The notes beneath the pieces are model-generated. The model was not told the origin of the DNA. It did no database searches and saw only the letters and a list, made by a program, of their open reading frames with translations. A DNA stretch of 64,000 nt, from assembly GCA_020849295.1 (NCBI GenBank), contig JADLGN010000005.1, positions 124,001 through 188,000 of the forward strand, in the 5' to 3' direction. This document shows, piece after piece, positions 9,937-20,475 of the stretch. Every line of letters begins with the position of its first letter. The stretch's first letter is position 1. Source of the DNA: Bacteroidia bacterium. GTDB lineage: Bacteria; Bacteroidota; Bacteroidia; NS11-12g; UBA9320. A program made the translations under genes and the position numbers.

Positions 9937-12111
9937 ATGTTTTTTCAGTTTGTTATATGGATTTCACTTTATTTTATTTCTTTCATTTCCGGAAAAAATG
10001 AACCAAAAAATTATCCTAAAAATTATTTTTCAATACCCATTAAAGGTAACATTGATTTAACAGGAAATTTTGGTGAAATAAGAACAAATCATTTTCATAC
10101 AGGTATTGATTTCAGGACAGGAAACGGGCAAACAGGTATAAAAATTTACGCTTCGGCAGATGGCTATTTAGGCAGAATTAATATTTCAACAAAAGGCTAT
10201 GGAAAAGCTCTATACATAATTCATCCAAATGGATATACTACTGTTTACGGACATTTGCAGGATTTTGAAACCAAAATTAAAAATTATACTGAAAAATATC
10301 AGTTTAAAAATGAATTGTACGAAACAGAAATTTTTCCAGACGCTAATGCATTAAAGGTAAAAAAGGGAGAATTAATTGCTTTTTCAGGAAATACAGGTGG
10401 TTCGGCAGGTCCGCATTTGCATTTTGAAATACGCAATACAAAAACAGAAGAAACAATTGATCCAATGCTGTTTGGTTTAAAAATAAAAGATAATGTTAAA
10501 CCAATAATCAAGTCATTTGTGTTGTATAAGATTGATGATAATGAAAAACATGAAAATGGTACATATAAATTTATAAAATTCTCTCCAAACAATAAAAATA
10601 TTAATTCAGGAAGTGGCAATTTTGCTTTCGGGTTGGAATATCAGGATTATATAAGACCAGGTGGATTTGCAATGGGTATTAATTCAATAAAACTTTTTGT
10701 AAATAACAAACTTTACTTCGAACAAAAAATAGAAAAATTCAAATTTGTAGATTCAAGAATGGTAAATTGCCATATTGATTATTCTATTCTTGAAAATGAA
10801 GATATCAAGATTGTAAAATTATTTGTTGATGATGGAAACAAACTTGATTTTTATCCTATTGCAAAAAATAAAGGTAAAATTTTATTAAAAGAAACCGACA
10901 AACTAAATATCAAAATTGTAATTTCTGACCACAGCAAAAACAAAGATTCAATTAGTTTTCATTTAATTGGCAAAAACAAAAATGACGAAGACAAACCTTT
11001 TAAAAATTATAAAACCATAGCAACTCCTTATTATAATACAGAATTAGCCTATCCCCTGAAAAATACTATAATAGAAAGTAAAGTTAAAGATGAAACTTTT
11101 AAAATTGAAATACCTGTCGGAGCATTGTTTGACACTTCATTAATTAGTTTGAGAGTTTCAGGTATTAGTGAAAATGGAAATCAAATTTGGGAAATATTGC
11201 GTAGTGATTTTCCTTTAAAAGAAAATATAAAAATATCTATCAACAAGAAGCAAACTACTGGTAATCTCGATAAAAATGTAATAATAAGAATTAATAAAAA
11301 AGGTGAAAGAAAAGCAGAAAAAACCTATATTAATGAAAATTATTTATACACAAATACAAAATATTTTGGCAAATTTTACCTTACTGAAGATACTACAAAA
11401 CCCGAAGTGAGCAATATTATAATAAACGAAAACAAATTTTCGGTAAATATCAAAGATGATATAAGCGGAATAAAAGAATACCTTGTAACTATAGACAATA
11501 AATGGACTCTTGCCTATTACGAAACAAAAGAGAACATACTCTCAGGCTATATCCCCGAATCTGTAAAATGTGGAATGCATAATTTTACTGTTAAAACTAC
11601 CGATTATTTCAACAATACTAATATTAAAACCCAAACTTTCACAATTGATAATTGTTTAAAAAATATGAAACTTAAAAAAGGAGACAAAGCCCCATTGTTT
11701 GAAACTACAGACCACAATGGCAAATTAGTAAAATTATCTGACTTGAGTGCAGATAAGATAGTGTTGTATTTTTATCCAAAAGATGACACACCCGGTTGTA
11801 CAGCACAAGCCTGCAACTTGCGTGATAATTACGAAATGTTAACTGCCAAAGGCTTTAAAATTTACGGAGTAAGTCCTGATGGAATTAAACAACATGTAAA
11901 ATTCAGGGAGAAATATAATTTGCCTTTTGATTTACTTACAGACGAAAATCATGTAATAGCAGAGGCTTATGGTACTTGGGTAGAAAAAAGCATGTATGGA
12001 AAAAATTATATGGGAATGGCACGAGTTACTTTTATAATTGAAAATGGCTTAATAACTGATATAGTTGAAAAAGTTGATACAAAAAACCACACTAATCAAA
12101 TTATTAAATAA
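9937..12111 (+). CDS. M23 family metallopeptidase fused to a Bcp-type thioredoxin-dependent peroxiredoxin
   Basis: N-terminal LytM motifs (HFHTGIDFRTGNG, GYTTVYGHLQ, GGSAGPHLHFEIRNT). From codon 11665 the frame reads MKLKKGDKAPLFETTDHNG...YFYPKDDTPGCTAQACNLRDNY, a complete ~148 aa Bcp. Confidence 0.88.
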   Translation: MFFQFVIWISLYFISFISGKNEPKNYPKNYFSIPIKGNIDLTGNFGEIRTNHFHTGIDFRTGNGQTGIKIYASADGYLGRINISTKGYGKALYIIHPNGYTTVYGHLQDFETKIKNYTEKYQFKNELYETEIFPDANALKVKKGELIAFSGNTGGSAGPHLHFEIRNTKTEETIDPMLFGLKIKDNVKPIIKSFVLYKIDDNEKHENGTYKFIKFSPNNKNINSGSGNFAFGLEYQDYIRPGGFAMGINSIKLFVNNKLYFEQKIEKFKFVDSRMVNCHIDYSILENEDIKIVKLFVDDGNKLDFYPIAKNKGKILLKETDKLNIKIVISDHSKNKDSISFHLIGKNKNDEDKPFKNYKTIATPYYNTELAYPLKNTIIESKVKDETFKIEIPVGALFDTSLISLRVSGISENGNQIWEILRSDFPLKENIKISINKKQTTGNLDKNVIIRINKKGERKAEKTYINENYLYTNTKYFGKFYLTEDTTKPEVSNIIINENKFSVNIKDDISGIKEYLVTIDNKWTLAYYETKENILSGYIPESVKCGMHNFTVKTTDYFNNTNIKTQTFTIDNCLKNMKLKKGDKAPLFETTDHNGKLVKLSDLSADKIVLYFYPKDDTPGCTAQACNLRDNYEMLTAKGFKIYGVSPDGIKQHVKFREKYNLPFDLLTDENHVIAEAYGTWVEKSMYGKNYMGMARVTFIIENGLITDIVEKVDTKNHTNQIIK

Positions 12112-12116
12112 AAAAA

Positions 12117-12503
12117 TTAGTTATTTCTGTATTCAGGCAAAAGTACAAATTCAGGAATTTCAGCATCTATAAGTGAATCATCAGAATATTTTAGAAAAGT
12201 ATAAAACCCATGCATACTTCCCGCTGAACTTTTTAGCTGGCAATATGATTCATATTGATATGATTGTCCCGGCTCTATTACAGGTTGCAAACCAACCACA
12301 CCCTCACCGGTAATAAATTGCTTTCCATTAAATGAATCAGATATTTCCCAATGTCTTTTCAAAAGTTGTACAGTCTCATTACTATTATTTGTAATTGTAA
12401 TTTTATATAAAAACAGAAAATAATTAAATTCTGATTTTGACTGTGTCTGTAAGTAACTACTTTCTACACTTACAGCAATATCGTTAGTAATTGCACTGAC
12501 CAT
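12117..12503 (-). CDS. apaG: ApaG (Co2+/Mg2+ efflux protein family)
   Basis: VQLLKRHWEISDSFNGKQFITGEGVVGLQPVIEPGQSYQYESYCQLKSSAGSMHGFY is characteristic of ApaG. Confidence 0.95.
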   Translation of the reverse strand: MVSAITNDIAVSVESSYLQTQSKSEFNYFLFLYKITITNNSNETVQLLKRHWEISDSFNGKQFITGEGVVGLQPVIEPGQSYQYESYCQLKSSAGSMHGFYTFLKYSDDSLIDAEIPEFVLLPEYRNN

Positions 12504-12651
12504 AGTTTAGTGATATAATTAAAACAAAATTATCTTAATAAATCATATCAAATAATGTGTATAAAAATTAAATATTAACAAGATTTTAATATTTTACTAA
12601 AAAAATACATCAATTTATATTTTATAATTTTCAAGCATTTAAATTCGCTGA

Positions 12652-13419
12652 ATGTTTAGTTTGTTTTACAGAAAATATGGCGAAAACAAAACACCGCTAA
12701 TTATACTACATGGGCTTTTTGGTATGAGTGACAATTGGCATAACATTGCAAAAATTCTTTCAGAACATTTTACTGTTTATACTTTAGACCTAAGAAATCA
12801 CGGCAATTCGCCACATACAGCAGAAATGAATTATAAAGTAATGGCAGAAGATATCAATAATTTTATGTTATCAGAAGAGATAAGCAAGGCATATCTTTTA
12901 GGTCATTCAATGGGAGGTAAAGCGGCTATAATGTTTGCTAATTTATATCCTGAAAAAATACTAAAAATGATAGTAGTAGATATAGCACCAAAAAAATACA
13001 CCAAATCTCATATTAAATATATTGAAGCAATGCAAAATATTAATTTAAATGCTAACTCGCGAAAAGAAATTGAAGAAGAATTATCATCAAAAATCAGCAA
13101 TCGCGATGAGTTGTTGTTTATATTGAAAAATCTTGAACGTGACACAAATAATAAATTCAGATTAAAACTAAATATTGATTCTCTTGAAAAAAATTATGAA
13201 AATCTTATTAGTGAAATTGAAATATTCAATAATATAAATGTGCCTACGCTTTTTGTGAAGGGAGAAAACTCTTCATACATTAGCAAAGAGGATGAATTTT
13301 TTATAAATCAAAAGTTTAATTCTGTTAAATTTAAAAATATAAAAAAAGCCGGTCATTGGGTACATGCCGAAAATCCCTTAGATTTTTTAACTGAAACTCT
13401 TTTCTTTTTAAAAAATTAA
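12652..13419 (+). CDS. Alpha/beta hydrolase (YbfF-like esterase)
   Basis: LHGLFGMSDNWHNIAKIL, DLRNHGNSPH, LLGHSMGGKAAI nucleophile elbow, C-terminal GHWVHAENP. Confidence 0.9.
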   Translation: MFSLFYRKYGENKTPLIILHGLFGMSDNWHNIAKILSEHFTVYTLDLRNHGNSPHTAEMNYKVMAEDINNFMLSEEISKAYLLGHSMGGKAAIMFANLYPEKILKMIVVDIAPKKYTKSHIKYIEAMQNINLNANSRKEIEEELSSKISNRDELLFILKNLERDTNNKFRLKLNIDSLEKNYENLISEIEIFNNINVPTLFVKGENSSYISKEDEFFINQKFNSVKFKNIKKAGHWVHAENPLDFLTETLFFLKN

Positions 13420-13449
13420 ATATCAATATTTATTATTATTGCCTCAGTA

Positions 13450-15963
13450 ATGAAAAGATGTGTCAGAATAATTTATACAGTATTTTTATTATTCACTTTT
13501 TCTGAATTTGTATATGCCCAACAAACAATTATAAAGGGTAAAATTACAGATGCAGAATCAGGTGAAGCATTACCATATATAACCATTTATATCAAAAATA
13601 CAACCATTGGCACTTCTACTGATTTTGAAGGATTCTACGAATTGAAGATAAATCAAAAAGCAGATAGTATAGTAGCAAAATCAATTGGCTATATTACTTC
13701 TACAAAAAAAATTATCATTGGTATTTCGCAAGAAATTAATTTTTCGTTACAGCCAAATAGCAATAGCCTTAATGAAGTTGTTGTAAAACCTGGAGTGAAT
13801 AAAGCCATTAGAATTATTAAAAACGCTCAGGATAATCGCAAAAAATATAATATTAAAAAACTTGAACAATACGAGTATGAGAGTTTTACTAAAATTCAAC
13901 TTGCGGTAGATAATATTTCAGACAAATTCAAAAAAAAGAAAATATATAGAGAAATGGAAACCTTGTTTGATACAATAAGTAGTTTGCAGGCAGACACAAA
14001 TGCACTTCCTGTATTGCCTGTTTTTGTATCTGAAACGTTAAGTGATTATTTTTTCAATAAAACGCCATATCGCACCAAAGAAATAATAAAAGCAACCCGT
14101 ATAAAAGGCGTGGGAATTGGAGAAGAAAGCTATGTTGCGCAAGTGCTTGGTTCATCATTTCAACAATATAATTTTTACGAAAACAATCTTTATCTTTTTG
14201 ACAAGGATTTTGTTTCGCCACTATCTGGTCTTTCATTAACATATTATCATTATGCTTTGCTTGACAGTATAGAAATTGACAACAAAAAAACATATAAAAT
14301 ACGCGTTTGGCCCAAAAACAAAAAAGACCTTGTATTTAGCGGTCATATTTGGATACAGGATACAAGCTTTGCCCTAAAACAAGTTTCGCTTGAAATATCA
14401 AAAGAAGCAAATTTGAATTTTATTGAAAAAATAAAAATTCACCAGGAACTTATAGAAATAGAAAAAGATGCATGGTTGCCCGAAAAAACAAGAGTATTAA
14501 TTGATGTTTCTGAAGTCACAAAAAATTCGCTTGGTATGATTGGTACATATTATACAAGCACTCGAAATCAAAAAGTAAATATAAAACACGATAAGAAGTT
14601 TTTTGAACAAAAGGTTGAAGTAAAAGTAGATGCTTACAGCAAAAATGAAAAGTTTTGGGATACATCAAGACACGAAAAATTATCTGATGCTGATATAAAA
14701 ATTTATCATTTGGTTGATTCTTTTAAAAACAAACCTCTTATAAAAACTTATGTTGATATAGCTGAAATTATAGCAGAAGGATATAAACCAATAGCAAAAG
14801 GAAATTTTGAAATTGGTCCATATATTTCTCTAATAGGATATAATCCACTTGAGGGTTTTAGGCTTAAAGCTGGTATTCGTTCTACAGAAAAACTCTTTAA
14901 AAATTCTATGTATGAAACTTTTTTTGCTTATGGTTTTGGAGATAAAAAACCAAAATATGGTATAGATGCAACATGGGTTTTAGACCGCAAACGATGGTCA
15001 AAAGCCGGATTTGGAATTAAAAAAGATATTGACCTTCTTGGAGTAACTGACGATGAATTTGTAACTAGCAGTTTATATAAATCATTGAATACTCTCGGTT
15101 CTTATAGACTTAATTACACACAACAATACAAAATTTTTGCAGAAAGAGAATTTATAAAAGGCATAACCTTTAAAGCAAATATTCGACATAATAAATATCA
15201 TTTTGAGCCAAATTCACGATTTAATTTTGCTTATTATAAAAATCCTGAAACTGGTTTTATCTCAAATAAATTTAGTATTACTACAATAAATCTGACTACA
15301 AGAATTTCGCTAAAACAACAATTTGTTTACAGACATGTTGACCGTTATAATTTTGGCAACCTTAAGCAACCGGTTATAACTATAAATTATACTAAGGGAT
15401 TGAGGTTTTTGGATGGACAATATAATTTTGATAAAATAGGATTTAAGATTTGGCAGTATAATAGCTGGGCAAATTTTGGAAATTTTGAATATACAGTACA
15501 GGCAGGTAAAACATTTGGCACTATTCCATATCCAATTCTTGAAGTTGCAAGAGGAAACGAATCAGTAAACTCTTCATTTTACGGATACAATCTTATGAGA
15601 TTTTTTGAATTTGTAAGCGATCAATACGTTTCTGTGCATTACGAACACAATGACAATGGACTTATTTTTAACCGAATTCCGCTTATTAAAGAATTAAAAT
15701 GGCGATTTTTTTATAATACTAAAGCAATATACGGAAGTTTGAGTAGTAAAAATCTTAATCTTGTTCCTCCAAGTGATGCAAACGGAAAAACAGTTACCAA
15801 TATAGGCAGATATAAATACAAAACTCCTTATATAGAGTTAGGGTATGGTATTGAAAATATTTTTAAGTTTATAAGGGTAGATTTTGTCCACCGACTTACA
15901 TATCTATACAAAGAAGGTGCAAAACCCTTTGCAGTAAAATTTAATTTCGTATTTAAATTTTAA
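13450..15963 (+). CDS. DUF5686 / carboxypeptidase-like regulatory domain outer membrane protein
   Basis: Signal peptide, CarboxypepD_reg-like N-terminus (GKITDAESGEALPYITIYIKNTTIGTSTDFEGFYELKI), long beta-rich body ending FAVKFNFVFKF. Confidence 0.85.
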   Translation: MKRCVRIIYTVFLLFTFSEFVYAQQTIIKGKITDAESGEALPYITIYIKNTTIGTSTDFEGFYELKINQKADSIVAKSIGYITSTKKIIIGISQEINFSLQPNSNSLNEVVVKPGVNKAIRIIKNAQDNRKKYNIKKLEQYEYESFTKIQLAVDNISDKFKKKKIYREMETLFDTISSLQADTNALPVLPVFVSETLSDYFFNKTPYRTKEIIKATRIKGVGIGEESYVAQVLGSSFQQYNFYENNLYLFDKDFVSPLSGLSLTYYHYALLDSIEIDNKKTYKIRVWPKNKKDLVFSGHIWIQDTSFALKQVSLEISKEANLNFIEKIKIHQELIEIEKDAWLPEKTRVLIDVSEVTKNSLGMIGTYYTSTRNQKVNIKHDKKFFEQKVEVKVDAYSKNEKFWDTSRHEKLSDADIKIYHLVDSFKNKPLIKTYVDIAEIIAEGYKPIAKGNFEIGPYISLIGYNPLEGFRLKAGIRSTEKLFKNSMYETFFAYGFGDKKPKYGIDATWVLDRKRWSKAGFGIKKDIDLLGVTDDEFVTSSLYKSLNTLGSYRLNYTQQYKIFAEREFIKGITFKANIRHNKYHFEPNSRFNFAYYKNPETGFISNKFSITTINLTTRISLKQQFVYRHVDRYNFGNLKQPVITINYTKGLRFLDGQYNFDKIGFKIWQYNSWANFGNFEYTVQAGKTFGTIPYPILEVARGNESVNSSFYGYNLMRFFEFVSDQYVSVHYEHNDNGLIFNRIPLIKELKWRFFYNTKAIYGSLSSKNLNLVPPSDANGKTVTNIGRYKYKTPYIELGYGIENIFKFIRVDFVHRLTYLYKEGAKPFAVKFNFVFKF

Positions 15964-15970
15964 GAATAAA

Positions 15971-16387
15971 TTAACAATATTGGTTGTATGCAGATTTAAG
16001 ATTTTCTGCAATTTCAATATACTTATATCCTTCTATATTTTTACGTTCAACCATGTGTACAATTTTACCATCTTTGAATAAAGCAACAGATGGGCTTGAA
16101 GGAGGAAAAGGCATCATGTGAAGTCTTGCTGTAGCAGTTGCATCAAGGTCTTGCCCTGCAAATACTGTATAAAGTTTAGAAGGTTTTTTATCATTGATAA
16201 GAGATTCTATCACTCCGGGGCGTGCTGCACCTGCCGCACATCCGCATACAGAGTTTACCATTATCAGCATTGTACCTTCAGCATTGCTGAATGCATCTTC
16301 AACATCTTGTTCAGTTCTAAGTTCAGTAAATCCGTTATTTGTAAGTTCTGCCCTCATTGGGGTAAGCATCATTTCTGGGTATGGCAT
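15971..16387 (-). CDS. BrxA/BrxB family bacilliredoxin
   Basis: MPYPEMMLTPMRAELTNNGF...NSVCGCAAGAARPGV; CGC active site of the YphP/YqiW family. Confidence 0.95.
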   Translation of the reverse strand: MPYPEMMLTPMRAELTNNGFTELRTEQDVEDAFSNAEGTMLIMVNSVCGCAAGAARPGVIESLINDKKPSKLYTVFAGQDLDATATARLHMMPFPPSSPSVALFKDGKIVHMVERKNIEGYKYIEIAENLKSAYNQYC

Positions 16388-16481
16388 ATTATTTAAATTT
16401 TTTTTTGCAAATTTAATATTAAAAACAATTTTTGAGAAAATAGGTTTTTAAATTTTTAAATATAAATCTCAATAATTATAA

Positions 16482-17027
16482 CTATTTAATTTTAACATTT
16501 TCAAATTCACCGCTTGTAATTGCATAGTGTGTATTTCCATTTGAAATTAAAGATTTATTTAATGTATAAAACTTGCCTGATACAAGACTGTCACTAAAGT
16601 TGACCTTACTAAGCTCTATCCAAGCAGAATCACCATTGCCGGAAATTGAACGCTTAAATATATTTGATTTTTCAAACATATTTAATCTAAATCCATTTGG
16701 CTTAATAACATCTGTCTTGTATGTAATGGCTGTATTTCCGGTAATCTGAAAACTCAATAAAACACTATTTTCTATGGGGTAAGACCAAAGATTTAGTTCA
16801 AAACCATGTACATTTATCATCATGGGTTCTCCGGCATTACCAAAATTCGGATTCAATACACTGTGTGTTTTTATTCTGCAATCTGCCTGAACTACATTAT
16901 AATTGCCTCCGTAATATTTGAAATTTCCACTCATTTCTTTCGTTACAGGCTTTTCTTCATCTTTACATGAAAATAGAGCTAAAGTAGCTAATATAGTAAA
17001 TAAAATAAGAATTATTTTTTTTTTCAT
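16482..17027 (-). CDS. Hypothetical lipoprotein
   Basis: Lipobox-like LALFSCKDEEK. No family recognised. Confidence 0.6.
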   Translation of the reverse strand: MKKKIILILFTILATLALFSCKDEEKPVTKEMSGNFKYYGGNYNVVQADCRIKTHSVLNPNFGNAGEPMMINVHGFELNLWSYPIENSVLLSFQITGNTAITYKTDVIKPNGFRLNMFEKSNIFKRSISGNGDSAWIELSKVNFSDSLVSGKFYTLNKSLISNGNTHYAITSGEFENVKIK

Positions 17028-17042
17028 AATACTTATTTTTTA

Positions 17043-18203
17043 CTATTTCAAACGAATAAGATTTACTTGTGGAATATCAGACCCCTTCATTGGATTGTAT
17101 TGTACAGCTGCATAAATTCTACCTTGTTTCAGCCAAAATCTCATTATGAAGTAATATTGTGCATTAGGAGTATTGTTATTTATTACATCAAGCGATATAT
17201 TCTTTTCATTACTGCCTGTATATTTGACTAATGTTTTATAATCTTTACTGCCTAAGTAAACATCTTTTGCTTCTGATATTTCAACAAATTCAGCATTAAT
17301 AATTGCACTTGTCTTGTTATATATTTTATTAAATTTTCTTGTTATTACATTATATTCTATCACAAAAATATTTCCTAAAGTGGGGTTATAAATCAGCACC
17401 GGAAATTTTACTCCATCAATACTATTTCCAACTTTTACTATTGTACTATCAGTAATACCCAAACTTTGCGAATCTTCATAATATGCAACCGTACTAAGAT
17501 TTTTTGTTTCTGCTGCTGCTATCGAAACTTGTAAAGTTCCTTTAAAATTGTAAATTACATGCAGCAAACTGTTTGATGTTGCATAAAAAAAATCATTTTG
17601 AATCATACTTGGGTATAATGGATTATTATAAAATTCATTATCACCTCCTATTTCACAAAAATTATATCCATTTCCCGGATGATAAAACTTATCTGTAGGT
17701 GTTCTTAAAAATCTGGTGCCAGGTGATGACGTTTGTCTTACTCTTGAACTGCCATCATCACCTTTCAATACTATATCAAATGTACTAACACCAATATATT
17801 TAACATACCCTTCATACACTACCGGAGTATTATCAAAAAGTATATATGTAGTTTTATAATCTCCTCTTTTGTAGGTTTGAGTAGCATTATTAAAATTATT
17901 TAATGGAATTTTATGTAAATGGTCGTACATAATAGGTCCGTTTACATCTCTTTCTGAACGTGTATGTAAAAACAAATATTCATTATTTTTTGCTAAATCT
18001 ATAGCAAAATGATTTCTTGTATATGTTTTCATAACTCCGGCATCGTCTGGTACATCTGCTTTATATACATGTTCCCATCCTGATTGACTGTTAAGATAAC
18101 TTGGGATTTGTGGTTCATTTTTAATTTCTTCTTTATCTTTACAAGAGTTAAAAAATATTATAGAATATGTAAAAATGATATATATGCAAAATTTATTTTT
18201 CAT
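17043..18203 (-). CDS. Hypothetical lipoprotein, possible beta-propeller
   Basis: Lipobox-like YSIIFFNSCKDKEE. Start codon overlaps the stop of the upstream NHL gene (TAATG). Confidence 0.6.
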   Translation of the reverse strand: MKNKFCIYIIFTYSIIFFNSCKDKEEIKNEPQIPSYLNSQSGWEHVYKADVPDDAGVMKTYTRNHFAIDLAKNNEYLFLHTRSERDVNGPIMYDHLHKIPLNNFNNATQTYKRGDYKTTYILFDNTPVVYEGYVKYIGVSTFDIVLKGDDGSSRVRQTSSPGTRFLRTPTDKFYHPGNGYNFCEIGGDNEFYNNPLYPSMIQNDFFYATSNSLLHVIYNFKGTLQVSIAAAETKNLSTVAYYEDSQSLGITDSTIVKVGNSIDGVKFPVLIYNPTLGNIFVIEYNVITRKFNKIYNKTSAIINAEFVEISEAKDVYLGSKDYKTLVKYTGSNEKNISLDVINNNTPNAQYYFIMRFWLKQGRIYAAVQYNPMKGSDIPQVNLIRLK

Positions 18204-20236
18204 TATAAAACTATTAATTTTTGAGTTTGCAATCCATTATTGGTGTAAATTGAAATAAAATATGTTCCGGCTATTAACATAGAAATATCAATTTTTGAAC
18301 TTTCTGATTTTAAATTTTCACTTAGCATAATTCTGCCTGAAATATCGCTTATAGTATATTTGTCAATTACATTGTTGCTTTCTATCAATATCATATCTTT
18401 TGCCGGATTTGGGTATATTTTTAAGTTAGTTTGATTTACAAAATTTGTTTTTAAATATCCTTTCAAGGGATAGTTTAACTTAAAAACTCTGATTTTTGAA
18501 TTATTCCTATCTGCGACATATAAAACACTTCTTAATGTGTCAATAACAATAGATGATGGCGAATTAAATTGTTCTCCGTCTGGGCCGAAAACATTAAGGT
18601 TATAAATTAATTTTCCATCTTTATTTAAAATTTTTATTCTGTTATTTCCTGCTTCGCTAATAAAAATATTGTCGTACTGGTCGGTAGTGATTGATGAAGG
18701 CAAACATATATTTTCCGGATGACCGCCATATCCTGCAATAAACAACAAATGTTTGCCATCCTTATCCAACATGTGTACTTGATTTTGATTTAAATCTGCC
18801 ACTACAAAATTTCCATTTTTTAATCTGGCTATACTGGTTGCATAATTTATTTCACCATTACTAATGCTATATCCAGTTTTTCCCATATTCTGTGGAAATG
18901 TACCATATTTATTATTTTTTAGAAAAACAAAATTATTTGTAATTTCATACCCCGGATTGGTTCTGTGTCCTGCAAAATATATATTTTCAGCTTCATCTCT
19001 TACAAACTCACCACAATATGAACTATTAATATATGAACCAACAGCATTTAAATTTGAATCATAGGCTTGAAATTTTCCATCAGACTGCACAAATATTTGA
19101 TTTTTAAAAAATGAAAAATGTTCAATATTCCCGGTAAATTCAAAAGAATATCTAAATCTAAAATCTGGAGTAAACGAAGAGATTGCTCCGCGACTTAAAC
19201 CGACCGGTCCAAAAAGTAAATCATTATTATTTAATCCACACATCACATATAAGTTTCCATCTTTATCAAGGCTTAAAAGTTCGGGCGTTGGTAATATTTT
19301 ATCATTAAATCCATTTGTACTAACTGTAACTGGTCTGCCAATAGTATTCAGCCAATTTCCTGTAGATGAAAATTTATAAATATAGCCACCTGTAGAAGTT
19401 TTTTCTGTTGAGTTCAAAACCAGATAATTTCCTCCGGGAGTTTTAAAAACAACACTTGGCTTATACAAATTACTAACTATACCAAACCTTTTAATAGTCA
19501 AATTCACTATCTGTCGGCCTGTTATTGAATATTCAATTATTGTGTTTTTAATATCATTTCCTCCAACAAAAGTTGTATCGCTTGTAAACCAAGCAAAAGT
19601 GTGATAAAAGTTTAAAAAACTTTTTTCATTTCCAAGGGTATCAAATCTCCATAACCCACCCATGTGCATTAGTAAATCTCCGTTTTTAGGATCAACATGA
19701 AAACTTCTCGGTACATAAATTGATTTCTTTAACTTAAAATTTTTAATTTCTGCAGCATCAGAAATACGGATTTTATAAAAAGATGATATATTATCAACAG
19801 CAACATAAACATGATTATTGTCTATTTCAGCAGCCGATCTCAAAAAAGTGCCACTTGGAAAATTTGCTGTCCATGAAATTTGGTTTAAGTTGGTATCTAA
19901 AAAAGTTACAACTTTATTAGCAAGCAAAACCAAAACACCTTTTTTTGTAATGAGTTGTGTTGTCCATGAAAAACTTGAATCACCATTTATTGCAATATAT
20001 TTATTACGTATAATTCTTCCATTAGTGTCTGTTACACAAATTTTACCGAAGTTAGTGCTATATATTCTATTATTACCATCATAAACTGCGTTATTATACA
20101 AAGTTTGTTCTTTCCCTATATAATCAATATAAGTTTGAGCTTTTGTATAAATAATAAGTAGGAAAAACAGAAAACAGACAGAGTAACGCAGTAAAGCACA
20201 AACCTCATCACTTTTGTTTTTTTTAATAAATAGCAT
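18203..20236 (-). CDS. NHL-repeat protein with T9SS type A sorting domain
   Basis: NHL-like repeats (ICLPSSITTDQYDNIFISEAGNNRIKILNKDGKLI, FNSPSSIVIDTLRSVLYVADRNNSKIRVF). C-terminal LKIYPNPAKDMILIESN...SGRIMLSENL...AGTYFISIYTNNGLQTQKLIVL. Confidence 0.88.
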   Translation of the reverse strand: MLFIKKNKSDEVCALLRYSVCFLFFLLIIYTKAQTYIDYIGKEQTLYNNAVYDGNNRIYSTNFGKICVTDTNGRIIRNKYIAINGDSSFSWTTQLITKKGVLVLLANKVVTFLDTNLNQISWTANFPSGTFLRSAAEIDNNHVYVAVDNISSFYKIRISDAAEIKNFKLKKSIYVPRSFHVDPKNGDLLMHMGGLWRFDTLGNEKSFLNFYHTFAWFTSDTTFVGGNDIKNTIIEYSITGRQIVNLTIKRFGIVSNLYKPSVVFKTPGGNYLVLNSTEKTSTGGYIYKFSSTGNWLNTIGRPVTVSTNGFNDKILPTPELLSLDKDGNLYVMCGLNNNDLLFGPVGLSRGAISSFTPDFRFRYSFEFTGNIEHFSFFKNQIFVQSDGKFQAYDSNLNAVGSYINSSYCGEFVRDEAENIYFAGHRTNPGYEITNNFVFLKNNKYGTFPQNMGKTGYSISNGEINYATSIARLKNGNFVVADLNQNQVHMLDKDGKHLLFIAGYGGHPENICLPSSITTDQYDNIFISEAGNNRIKILNKDGKLIYNLNVFGPDGEQFNSPSSIVIDTLRSVLYVADRNNSKIRVFKLNYPLKGYLKTNFVNQTNLKIYPNPAKDMILIESNNVIDKYTISDISGRIMLSENLKSESSKIDISMLIAGTYFISIYTNNGLQTQKLIVL

Positions 20237-20475
20237 ACAGTTTTGTTTTTTAGTTTTTATATTTTTTGATAAATTACAAATTTACGAATTATTATTTTTT
20301 TGGTATAATTCAATTTTAAATAATCTAAATCTAAGATAACAGATATTGTACAAAGGTAAATAGAGCAAAAATTAAAATTTGATTTTATATATAAAAATCA
20401 ATAATGGAATAACTTACAAATTAAAATTTCAATAAATTGAAAAAAAAAATTAGTTTTGCAAACTTTCTTAAAAAA

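Noticed and set aside
10299-10619. 106-aa minus ORF within the M23-Bcp gene
   Set aside because: Antisense artefact inside a well-supported coding frame.
20237-20475. Possible SAH/SAM riboswitch in the 240-nt region upstream of ahcY
   Set aside because: No convincing conserved stems or riboswitch consensus; very AT-rich. A covariance-model search (Infernal/Rfam) would be needed.
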